Source: Thiotrichaceae bacterium
GTDB lineage: Bacteria; Pseudomonadota; Gammaproteobacteria; Thiotrichales; Thiotrichaceae
Direction of reading: 5' to 3'
Assembly (NCBI GenBank): GCA_024762625.1
Contig: JANTHA010000030.1
Coordinates: forward strand, 1 to 13,092
Length of the DNA: 13,092 bases
Position numbers and translations under genes: made by a program. Under the pieces are notes generated by a model. It searched no databases. It was given only the letters and a program-made list of their open reading frames with translations, and was not told the DNA's origin. This document shows, piece after piece, positions 6,132 to 13,092 of this stretch. Position 1 is the first letter of the stretch, and the number at the start of each line of letters is the position of its first letter.

Positions 6132-9100
6132 TTGAAAACGCTAAATCCTTACAAAATCCCACTTGAATCCATCAATCTGATCGAAGCCAGTGCCGGCACA
6201 GGCAAATCGTGGACAGTCACTTTGTTGTATTTGCGTTTAATACTGGAAAAAGCGCTTACTGTTGACCAGATTCTGGTGGTGACATTCACCGAAGCGGCCA
6301 CCATGGAATTGCGCGATGATGTGCGTAAACGCTTGATAGAGGCGCTTGACGCGCTTGAGCACCCTGACAGTGATCATATCAAGGATGAATATAAACAAAT
6401 TTCCGCAACATTGGCGGCTATCCCGCTTCATCGGGATGAAGCGATACGCCGTCTGAAACTGGCGAAGCTCAGTATTGATGAGGCGGCCATATTCACTATT
6501 CACGGCTTTTGTCAGCGCGCCTTGTCCGAGAATGCGTTTGAAGCCGGTCTACCTTTCGATAGCGAGTTGCTGGAGGATAATTTTGAGTTGATGCAGCAAC
6601 TCGCCGATGATTTCTGGCGGCGTCATTTTGAACGGGCGCCTAAAGCCTTGCTGTTTAAACTGCAACAACAGGACATAACGCCTGATTCCTTGCTGGATTC
6701 AATTCGTCTTGCAGCAGGCAAACCTTATTTGGAACTGTGCGGACCGGAATATGTGCTGGATGATCAACACTGGACCGAGCTGGAAAGGTCGTTCTGGACA
6801 GCAATGCAAACCTGGCGTGAAGCGCGAGATGAATTGCAACAGCTGTTATGTAATCCTGACAGGGAAGGCGAATACCAGAAAAATTTTATAAAAGCGCGTG
6901 AGCGGGTATTACTGGAAATGGACTATTTGGCCAGTCTTTCTGTCATGCCCACGACTTTTGATGCTAAATTGCTGGTCTGGCTGGGCGTCAGGGAAAAAAC
7001 AACTGCAAGGTTTGCATCGCTTGAACATCCGTTTTTTCAGCAGTGTCAGGACTTTCTTGATCTCTGGGAGTTGCTTAACCAGGGAGCAGATAATTATATC
7101 AATCAAATACGCATTGAGCTGATTCAATACTTTCAGAAAGAGCTTCCCAAAGAAAAACAGCGCCGCGGCGTATTATCCTTTGATGATTTATTGTTACAGC
7201 TGCAACAGGCCTTGCAAGGCCATCCTGAACTGGCGGGTTCGCTGAGAACAAAATTTCCGGTGGCTCTAATTGATGAGTTTCAGGATACCGATCCGGTTCA
7301 ATACGCTATTTTTCATCGAATATACAGACAGACGCAGGATAGCCGGACGAATAACGAGGATGCGAAATCAGCGGTGTTCATGGTCGGCGACCCGAAGCAG
7401 GCGATTTACGGTTTCCGCGGCGGCGATATTTATACCTATCTGAAAGCGAAAGCAGACATTGCGCGAAAAAAGCAGTTTACGCTGGATACTAATTATCGCT
7501 CAGCTCCCGCCTTGATTGACGCCTATAATGCGCTGTATGCGATTGCCGACATGCCGTTTCGTGATGATCAGATAGACTATGTCAGGGTTAATTCGGGACT
7601 TAAGGGGGACGCCGGACTGGGCGAACATCAACATGCGCCGTTGCGATTCTGGCGCTTTATCCCTGAAACCAATGAACAGAAAGACGCAACCGGCGGGATA
7701 GCGGCCGTAAAAGAAACGATAGCGGATGTGGTTGCGGGTGATGTCTGCGCCTTATTAAATAGTTACACAACCGTTAACGGGCGTCGGGTAAGCGGTGCGG
7801 ATGTCGCCATACTGGTGCGTTCACACACTCAGGCCGATCTGATCAAAACCGCCTTGAACAGCCGCGGGATCGCTAGCGTACAAAGCGGCAATCAGAGCAT
7901 TTTCAATACACACGAAGCCGTTGAAATACAATGGCTGTTAAGCGCCATCATCGAACCACAGCAGGAAGATATTGTGCGACGCGCGCTGACGACTGATATG
8001 CTGGCTTACCGCGCTGATGATTTTATCCGTTTTGAACAACTTCCCGAAGAATGGGAAAACAAGCTGGCGAGTTTTTATCAATGGCGCCAACACTGGCTGG
8101 ATCATGGCTTTTTGCCCATGATGCGCGACATGATGCATGAAGAATCCGTCTATCAACGCCTGCTCGCCCATGATGATGGCGAACGGCGCGTGACCAATCT
8201 GCTGCAACTGGTGGAATTAATGCATCATGCTTCCAGACAACAGTCACTGGGTATGGAAGAGGTCTTGCGATGGTTAACCTTGCAACAACAAAACGCCGCT
8301 AACAAGGAATCGGAACTCCGTCTGGAGAGCGACGAAAATCTGGTCAAAATTGTGACCATTCATAAGTCCAAAGGACTGGAATATCCGTTTGTTTATTGTC
8401 CGTTTGTCGGGCTGGACAAGGTAAGGAAGCAAAGCGGTCTGTTCATCTTCAATAAAGATGGCAAGGCCTGTCTGGAAGTGGGTTCGCCAGATGTAGAGCA
8501 ACATAAAGCCATTAAACAGCAGGAGGATGAGGCGGAAGCTGCGCGTTTGCTGTATGTCGCCTTGACCCGCGCAAAATATCAGTGCGTAGTGGTCTGTTTC
8601 CCGGAGCCGATCAAGAGAAATACCGACACATCCGCGCTAGGCTGGCTACTGAGCAATGGCGTGCGAATCATGACAGGTTCGAGCAAGGCCGCCAGGGAAA
8701 ATAATAGCCTCTTTTACCAGGCCTATCAGGAAAATCTGGAAAAGCTGGCCTCCGAGAATCAAGGCGTAATCAGCCTGGATGATTTACCCGCGTATCCAGA
8801 TGATTTGCGTTATCAAGCGGATGTTAAGTCTATCAACTCCATAGCGAAAAACTTTACCGCAAAGATCAGGAAACAGGCGCAAATTACCAGTTTCAGCGGT
8901 TTGACCGCAGGCGTCCATGATGAAGCGCCTGATTATGACCTGTTTTTTGTCAATCCGGAGCCAATAGCGATCAGTCAAAACGAATTTCCACGCGGTGCAA
9001 CAGCGGGTAGCGCACTGCATGAAATCTATGAGAATATTGATTTTACAGCGCCGATATCCGGACAAGCTGCAATTCTCACGAATACCCTGGAAAAATGGGG

Positions 9101-9707
9101 ATTTGAAGCAAAACATGAAAATGCAGCCACCGAGCTGATCGAGAACTCCCTGCAGGCTACCCTGATTGATGATTTTTGTCTGCAACAGTTAAGGCATGGT
9201 CAACGACTCAATGAAATGGAATTTTATCTGCCCTTGCGGCGTTTGCAGATTGATGATTTAAGGCAAATACTGTTTCAGCATCTGCCGCAGGAGCAGCAAG
9301 TTTTCCGGGATGCGGCGAACACGCTCTATTTTGAGCAGGTTGAAGGCTATATGAAAGGATTTATCGACCTGATTTTCGAACACCATGGCCGCTATTACCT
9401 GGCGGATTATAAATCCAATACGCTGCCTGATTATGGTCCTGAAAGCCTGTTGAGCGCGATGTCTGAAGCGCATTATTACCTTCAATATTTGATCTATAGC
9501 GTGGCTTTGCATCGTTATCTGAAAAAGCGCCTGCCAGGATACGATTACCAAAAGGATTTTGGCGGCGTTTTCTATTTGTTTATCCGGGGCATGTCTAAAA
9601 GCACTGATCAACAAGGCGTGTATTTTGACAAACCGTCGCTTGCCTTGATCGAGGCGCTGGATGCCTTGTTTGTCAGGGAGTCAACCAGGGAGTTGGAGAA
9701 TGCCTGA
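6132..9707 (+). CDS. recB: RecBCD exonuclease V, RecB subunit (helicase-nuclease)
   Basis: RecB is the 3'-5' helicase and the only nuclease of RecBCD; it processes double-strand breaks and loads RecA. Length is 1191 residues (E. coli 1180). The N-terminal UvrD-type helicase shows Walker A EASAGTGKS with Lys25, motif Ia TFTEAAT (51-57), IHGFCQRAL, motif II LIDEFQDTDPVQ with Asp381-Glu382, motif III VGDPKQAIYGFRG from 418, DTNYRS, motif V TIHKSKGLEYP (742-752) and motif VI YVALTRAK (808-815). The C-terminal nuclease has GSALHE with His963, GFIDLIFE with Asp1079, and ADYKSN with Asp1092 and Lys1094; the 13-residue Asp-Asp spacing equals that of E. coli D1067/D1080. It looks fully active. The start must be TTG at 6132: an in-frame TGA stands at 6117-6119, and no ATG or GTG lies in frame before Walker A. 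No Shine-Dalgarno is evident, suggesting weak translation. recD overlaps the 3' end; recC is absent from the window. Confidence 0.96.
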   Translation: MKTLNPYKIPLESINLIEASAGTGKSWTVTLLYLRLILEKALTVDQILVVTFTEAATMELRDDVRKRLIEALDALEHPDSDHIKDEYKQISATLAAIPLHRDEAIRRLKLAKLSIDEAAIFTIHGFCQRALSENAFEAGLPFDSELLEDNFELMQQLADDFWRRHFERAPKALLFKLQQQDITPDSLLDSIRLAAGKPYLELCGPEYVLDDQHWTELERSFWTAMQTWREARDELQQLLCNPDREGEYQKNFIKARERVLLEMDYLASLSVMPTTFDAKLLVWLGVREKTTARFASLEHPFFQQCQDFLDLWELLNQGADNYINQIRIELIQYFQKELPKEKQRRGVLSFDDLLLQLQQALQGHPELAGSLRTKFPVALIDEFQDTDPVQYAIFHRIYRQTQDSRTNNEDAKSAVFMVGDPKQAIYGFRGGDIYTYLKAKADIARKKQFTLDTNYRSAPALIDAYNALYAIADMPFRDDQIDYVRVNSGLKGDAGLGEHQHAPLRFWRFIPETNEQKDATGGIAAVKETIADVVAGDVCALLNSYTTVNGRRVSGADVAILVRSHTQADLIKTALNSRGIASVQSGNQSIFNTHEAVEIQWLLSAIIEPQQEDIVRRALTTDMLAYRADDFIRFEQLPEEWENKLASFYQWRQHWLDHGFLPMMRDMMHEESVYQRLLAHDDGERRVTNLLQLVELMHHASRQQSLGMEEVLRWLTLQQQNAANKESELRLESDENLVKIVTIHKSKGLEYPFVYCPFVGLDKVRKQSGLFIFNKDGKACLEVGSPDVEQHKAIKQQEDEAEAARLLYVALTRAKYQCVVVCFPEPIKRNTDTSALGWLLSNGVRIMTGSSKAARENNSLFYQAYQENLEKLASENQGVISLDDLPAYPDDLRYQADVKSINSIAKNFTAKIRKQAQITSFSGLTAGVHDEAPDYDLFFVNPEPIAISQNEFPRGATAGSALHEIYENIDFTAPISGQAAILTNTLEKWGFEAKHENAATELIENSLQATLIDDFCLQQLRHGQRLNEMEFYLPLRRLQIDDLRQILFQHLPQEQQVFRDAANTLYFEQVEGYMKGFIDLIFEHHGRYYLADYKSNTLPDYGPESLLSAMSEAHYYLQYLIYSVALHRYLKKRLPGYDYQKDFGGVFYLFIRGMSKSTDQQGVYFDKPSLALIEALDALFVRESTRELENA
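9687..9692 (+). promoter_or_regulatory. Ribosome-binding site that fixes the recD start
   Basis: AGGGAG lies inside the end of recB, 7 bases before the ATG at 9700. The frame is also open from an ATG at 9661, but this site and the match of MPEQLSLDF to usual RecD starts favour 9700. The start overlaps the recB stop (atgcctga), so recD should be translationally coupled to recB. Confidence 0.75.
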
Positions 9708-11535
9708 ACAATTAAGTCTTGATTTTAGCGACGCGGTTACGGCGGAACCGGATGCGGCTTATGAAGCGCTGGACTATCAACTGGCTGAACTGCTGCAGAG
9801 GCTTAACGGTGAGGCTGATCCCGCGCTTGAGAAATGCGCGCTTCTGATCAGTAAACACACCCGCGAAGGCCAGATAGCGATTTCTTGCAGGCCGGATCAG
9901 CAGGCGACGCTATTCAAAACTGCAGTGACTGGCGGTGCGGGCGACTACAAACCACTCATTATTGACCGGGGCTTTCTGTATCTGAATCGCTACTGGCGTT
10001 ATCAGCAACGACTCGCGGAGCAGATCAAGGCGCGCATGGCGAAGCGCAGTCCGCTTCATAAACATGATGAGATGCGGGAGCGGCTTGATTATTATTTTGG
10101 CGCAATTAAAGCGGCAGGCGAAAAGAAAGATGCGCCAGAAAAAGTCCAGGAAAAGGCGCAACTCAAAACGACAGAAACCGACTGGCAGAAACATGCGGCG
10201 CAGCGCGCGCTGGAGAATAAACTGCTGATTCTTTCCGGCGGGCCGGGCACTGGCAAGACCACCACCATCACACGCATCCTGGCCCTGCTGATCGAACAGC
10301 ATCACCGTCAATACGATTCCGAAAAACCGTTGCGCATTCTGCTCGCAGCGCCAACCGGAAAAGCCGCCATCCGCATGATTGATTCGATCCATCATGAGCT
10401 TCATAAACTGGAACGGGTGGAAACGGACGCTCACATTCTGGCGCAAATGCCTGCTCACGCCAGCACGCTGCACAGGCTGTTGGGTTTTATACCGCAAAGC
10501 GCCAGTTTCAAACACAATGCGGATCATCCGCTTAATGCCGATGTGGTGCTGGTTGATGAGGCGTCAATGATTGATCTCGCCTTGATGTCAAAACTGTTTG
10601 AAGCGGTTCCGGAAAACGCCCGATTGATTTTAATCGGCGATAAGGATCAGCTGGATTCGGTTGAAACCGGCTCGGTGTTCGCGGATATTTGCAAGGGACT
10701 GGAAACTGGACAACATCTGGCGACGCTCAAAAAAAACTGGCGTTTTTCCAGCGACAGCGGCATCGGGCGGCTGGCGGTAGCGGCCAATCAGGGCGATGCC
10801 GATAACGCGCTTGCCATACTGCATGATAAAAACAAGCCGGAATGCGCGCTGCTCACGCCTGATATCCTCTCTGCAAATCAAAACCCGGCTACCGCGCCGG
10901 ATAATCTTGCACGTCTTTTTAGCGAACCCTGGGAGCCTTATTTCGAGCTGCTGAATAATCCGGATGCAAGTCTGGATGAATTGTTTGCGGCCTTCAATCA
11001 CTACCGGATTCTGTGTGCGCTGCGTCGCGGCTTGAATGGCAGCCTGAGCATCAGCCGCCGGATAGAAGATGAACTCCAAAGGCGAGGTTTGATCCAGCGC
11101 CGCGAACCTGGGAGAACTGGCCAGCACTGGTATCATGGTCGTCCCGTGATGATTACGCGCAACAGTCACAGCAAGGGGCTGGCTAACGGCGATACCGGGA
11201 TTACACTGATCGACCAGGCAGGGCGAAAGAGGGTCTGGTTTCCCGATGCCGGACGAACCACGGATAGCGCCTACAAGGCCTTTGCGCCGGTGCGCCTGCC
11301 TGCACACGAGACAAGCTGGGCCATGACCATCCATAAAAGCCAGGGTTCGGAGTTTGATCAGGTTGCCTTGATTTTGCCACATGAAATCATGCCACTATTA
11401 AGCAGGCAGTTGATCTATACGGGGGTCACGCGCGCCAGAGAGAAAGTCAGTCTGGTGGCGCGAGAAGATGTATTGCGGGCCGGGATTAAATCCAGAGCGC
11501 TTCAGGCGACGCAAATAGAATCCATTATTGCTTGA
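9700..11535 (+). CDS. recD: RecBCD exonuclease V, RecD subunit (5'-3' helicase)
   Basis: RecD is the fast 5'-3' helicase of RecBCD and controls its nuclease and Chi response. From the ATG at 9700 it has 611 residues (E. coli 608). After an N-terminal domain that contacts the complex come superfamily 1B helicase motifs: Walker A LSGGPGTGKTT with Lys186, motif Ia LLAAPTGKAA, motif II LVDEASMIDL with Asp286-Glu287, motif III LIGDKDQLDSVETGSV, motif V MTIHKSQGSEFDQV from residue 542 and motif VI YTGVTRAREK from 573. All are intact, and length and N-terminus fit RecD of RecBCD rather than the longer stand-alone RecD2. It overlaps recB by 8 bp and has its own good ribosome-binding site, which suits equal amounts of the subunits. 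It ends 16 bp from the end of psd on the opposite strand. Confidence 0.96.
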   Translation: MPEQLSLDFSDAVTAEPDAAYEALDYQLAELLQRLNGEADPALEKCALLISKHTREGQIAISCRPDQQATLFKTAVTGGAGDYKPLIIDRGFLYLNRYWRYQQRLAEQIKARMAKRSPLHKHDEMRERLDYYFGAIKAAGEKKDAPEKVQEKAQLKTTETDWQKHAAQRALENKLLILSGGPGTGKTTTITRILALLIEQHHRQYDSEKPLRILLAAPTGKAAIRMIDSIHHELHKLERVETDAHILAQMPAHASTLHRLLGFIPQSASFKHNADHPLNADVVLVDEASMIDLALMSKLFEAVPENARLILIGDKDQLDSVETGSVFADICKGLETGQHLATLKKNWRFSSDSGIGRLAVAANQGDADNALAILHDKNKPECALLTPDILSANQNPATAPDNLARLFSEPWEPYFELLNNPDASLDELFAAFNHYRILCALRRGLNGSLSISRRIEDELQRRGLIQRREPGRTGQHWYHGRPVMITRNSHSKGLANGDTGITLIDQAGRKRVWFPDAGRTTDSAYKAFAPVRLPAHETSWAMTIHKSQGSEFDQVALILPHEIMPLLSRQLIYTGVTRAREKVSLVAREDVLRAGIKSRALQATQIESIIA

Positions 11536-11542
11536 CATTGCC

Positions 11543-11560
11543 GAATCAGGATTATGATTC
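11543..11560. other. Small inverted repeat at the recD/psd convergence
   Basis: gaatca (11543-11548) pairs with tgattc (11555-11560) around a 6-base loop. It lies between the convergent genes and includes the psd stop codon (11552-11554). No T run follows on either strand, so it is at best a weak bidirectional terminator or a 3'-end stabilising hairpin. Confidence 0.35.
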
Positions 11561-12433
11561 AGACAGCGCCATGCCCAGTTTTAAGGTTTGATCAGGCCTT
11601 AAATCATCGCTTAATGCGGGGGCGTCTTTGGGAAACAGCAGAATCACCGTAGAACCCATATTAAAGCGGCCCATTTCTTCGCCTTTTTTAAGTCGAATGT
11701 CTTTATCTTTATAACTGCGGCTGGTAATTGTCTCACCTTTGGGTGGCGTAATCAGCCCTGCCCAGACCGTTTCGATGGCGGCGACGTTGATTGCGCCGAC
11801 CAGCACCATCGCCATCGGGCCAAATTCGGTTTCAAACGTTGCGATGACGCGCTCGTTGCGCGCAAAAATGCCCTTGATGGTATTCACGGTGTGTTTGGCG
11901 ACGCTGAACAAGCGACCAGGGATATGCGTCTGTTCAAGCAATTTGCCGGAGCAGGGCATGTGAATGCGGTGATAATCCCTCGGCGATAGATAAATGGTGA
12001 TGAATTGTCCGTTTTGATACAAGCTGGTTCTGTCGGGGTTGCCGCCCAGCAGTTTGTCGAGGCTATAGCTGACGCCTTTCGCTTGCAACAGGGATGAGTT
12101 CACAATCCGGCCGAGTTGGCTAATGGTTCCGTCCACCGGGCTGATGATTTTATTTGCGGCAATAGGTCTTAATTCCGGCTTCAGCGCGCGGGTGAAAAAA
12201 TCATTAAAAGTAGCATAGCTCCTGGGGTCGGGGTTCACGGCTTCCTCAAGATTAACCTTGAACGCCTTGCTAAACAGCACAATCGCCTTCGGTACTAATA
12301 AGGGCGACTTGATCCGGGTGAGTTTGAAAACAAGACGTGAAATCGCGTGATGCGGCAAAAAATAGAGTGAGCCGGATTTTAGATAATCCATTAGACTTGC
12401 CGAAGCGCCTGAACCCGAAGAAGATGTGCTCAT
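11552..12433 (-). CDS. psd: Phosphatidylserine decarboxylase proenzyme
   Basis: Psd removes CO2 from phosphatidylserine to give phosphatidylethanolamine at the inner membrane and cuts itself to create a pyruvoyl cofactor. From the preferred start it has 293 residues. Seen: TFNDFFTRALKPELRPI; SPVDGTISQLG with Asp101; LSPRDYHRIHMPC with His158; LFSVAKHTV; RNERVI; EFGPMAMVLVGA; ETVWAGLITPP; and MGRFNMGSTVILLFP with Ser261 as the self-cleavage serine. The triad matches E. coli D90/H147/S254, with the same 57-residue Asp-His spacing. The frame extends to 12520, but that start lies inside prmB and has no ribosome-binding site; at 12433 a GGGA lies 9 bases upstream. A third ATG at 12389-12391 would drop a Ser/Gly/Ala-rich leader and lacks a site. 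It diverges from prmB and converges with recD. Confidence 0.93.
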   Translation of the reverse strand: MSTSSSGSGASASLMDYLKSGSLYFLPHHAISRLVFKLTRIKSPLLVPKAIVLFSKAFKVNLEEAVNPDPRSYATFNDFFTRALKPELRPIAANKIISPVDGTISQLGRIVNSSLLQAKGVSYSLDKLLGGNPDRTSLYQNGQFITIYLSPRDYHRIHMPCSGKLLEQTHIPGRLFSVAKHTVNTIKGIFARNERVIATFETEFGPMAMVLVGAINVAAIETVWAGLITPPKGETITSRSYKDKDIRLKKGEEMGRFNMGSTVILLFPKDAPALSDDLRPDQTLKLGMALSES

Positions 12434-12495
12434 GAAACTGTTTCCCGCGAGACAAATAAGCGATAATAAGGCATTAACACTCAGGAAACCAGCAA
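12434..12495. promoter_or_regulatory. Divergent psd/prmB promoter region
   Basis: These 62 bp must hold the start signals of both genes if the chosen starts are right. GATAAT (12462-12467) on the plus strand and an overlapping TATTAT on the minus strand are five-of-six -10 matches, so the two promoters may share a core and compete. No convincing -35 boxes are visible. AGGAAA (12483-12488) is the prmB ribosome-binding site, 7 bases before its ATG; GGGA on the other strand serves psd. Confidence 0.4.
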
Positions 12496-13092
12496 ATGAC
12501 CTCTCAACTGAATACATCACAGGCTGTCGATAGCCTGTTAACGCTTAATGATTTTATGCGCTGGGGCGCGAGCCGTTTTGTCGAGGCTGGGCTGAGTTTT
12601 TCACATGGTTTGGCGTCGCCGCTGGATGAGTCGGTTTATCTGGTGTTGCGCGCATTGAACCTGCCAGTCGATACGCCGGATGTATACTGGGCAGCCAGAT
12701 TAACAGATGATGAAAAACATGCGATTCTTGAAGTGTTTAAACTGCGCGTCGAACAACGCATACCCGCCGCCTACATCATGAAGGAAGGCTGGTTTGCGGG
12801 CTTGCAGTTTTATATCGACGAGCGCGTTCTTGCGCCCAGGTCGCCGATCGCGGAGCTGGTTGAGGCGCAGTTTACGCCCTGGGTGAATCCTGATGAAATT
12901 GAGTCCGTGCTGGATCTCTGCACGGGCAGCGGCTGCATCGGCATCGCATGTGCCTATGCGTTTCCGGCGGCGACCGTTGATCTTGCTGATATTTCCGACG
13001 ATGCGCTTGATGTGGCGAAAATCAATGTGAAAATGCACGATGCCGAAAGTCGCGTATCACTTATCAAATCTGATCTGTTTGCCGGACTGGGG
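12496..13092 (+). CDS. prmB: Ribosomal protein L3 glutamine methyltransferase, N-terminal part (3' end outside window)
   Basis: PrmB uses S-adenosylmethionine to methylate the side-chain nitrogen of a glutamine in 50S protein L3 during ribosome assembly. The first 199 codons are present and open to the window edge. Seen: the helical N-domain with DFMRWGASRFVEAGLSF and PLDESVYLVLRALNLP, then EQRIPAAYIMKEGWFAG, YIDERVLAPRSPIAELV, and motif I DLCTGSGCIGIACAYAFP starting at Asp140, which binds S-adenosylmethionine. This N-domain and the APRSPI segment separate PrmB from its relative PrmC (release-factor methyltransferase), whose N-domain differs. The catalytic NPPY motif would lie just past the window. 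The ATG at 12496 has AGGAAA 7 bases upstream. The gene diverges from psd. Confidence 0.95.
   Translation, partial: MTSQLNTSQAVDSLLTLNDFMRWGASRFVEAGLSFSHGLASPLDESVYLVLRALNLPVDTPDVYWAARLTDDEKHAILEVFKLRVEQRIPAAYIMKEGWFAGLQFYIDERVLAPRSPIAELVEAQFTPWVNPDEIESVLDLCTGSGCIGIACAYAFPAATVDLADISDDALDVAKINVKMHDAESRVSLIKSDLFAGLG

Noticed and set aside
9661..9699. Upstream ATG for recD giving 13 extra residues
   Set aside because: The extra residues are the recB 3' end read in another frame, and the ribosome-binding site and family alignment favour 9700.
9910..10527. 205-codon minus-strand frame inside recD
   Set aside because: It lies opposite conserved RecD helicase motifs and has no recognisable domain or start signal.

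Overview
The window reads as a chromosomal housekeeping segment of a gammaproteobacterium. The evidence is a leuB-asd-fimV-truA order (known from Pseudomonas and relatives), a FimV/HubP-type polar hub protein, RecB and RecD of the RecBCD helicase-nuclease, a bacterial-type phosphatidylserine decarboxylase, and a PrmB that closely follows the E. coli protein. Base composition is near balanced in genes and clearly AT-rich in the one long gap. I cannot name the genus; a methanotroph-like (Methylococcales) lineage is only a guess. I see no phage, transposase, CRISPR array, tRNA or rRNA.

Layout. Positions 3-467 hold the 3' end of leuB. asd (617-1639) follows after 149 bp, so leucine and aspartate-family amino acid genes lie together. 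A 490-bp AT-rich gap (1640-2129) starts with a 12-bp tandem repeat that grows out of the asd 3' end and also holds a hairpin and an inverted repeat. fimV (2130-5165, GTG start) encodes a 1011-residue inner-membrane protein: periplasmic FimV N-domain, Arg-rich linker, LysM, coiled coil, one membrane span, then a long acidic cytoplasmic part with TPR-like segments and a 9-bp in-frame microsatellite. A strong rho-independent terminator closes fimV. truA (5263-6054), recB (6132-9707) and recD (9700-11535) follow on the same strand; recB and recD overlap by 8 bp and are surely co-translated. recD converges on psd (11552-12433, minus strand). psd diverges from prmB (12496 to the window end), with 62 bp between their starts.

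Function. leuB and asd are biosynthetic. fimV links the cell wall to polar assemblies and type IV pili. truA modifies tRNA and prmB modifies ribosomal protein L3, so both are translation maintenance genes. recB and recD are two of the three subunits of the double-strand-break repair enzyme, and recC is not next to them. psd makes phosphatidylethanolamine.

I did not find a new multi-gene system. The best second-look items are the repeat array carrying serial in-frame TAG codons after asd, the VDK repeat and repeated FDL(D/E) motifs of FimV, the separation of recBD from recC, and the unusual starts of truA (no Shine-Dalgarno, -10-like box almost at the ATG) and recB (TTG is the only usable start).
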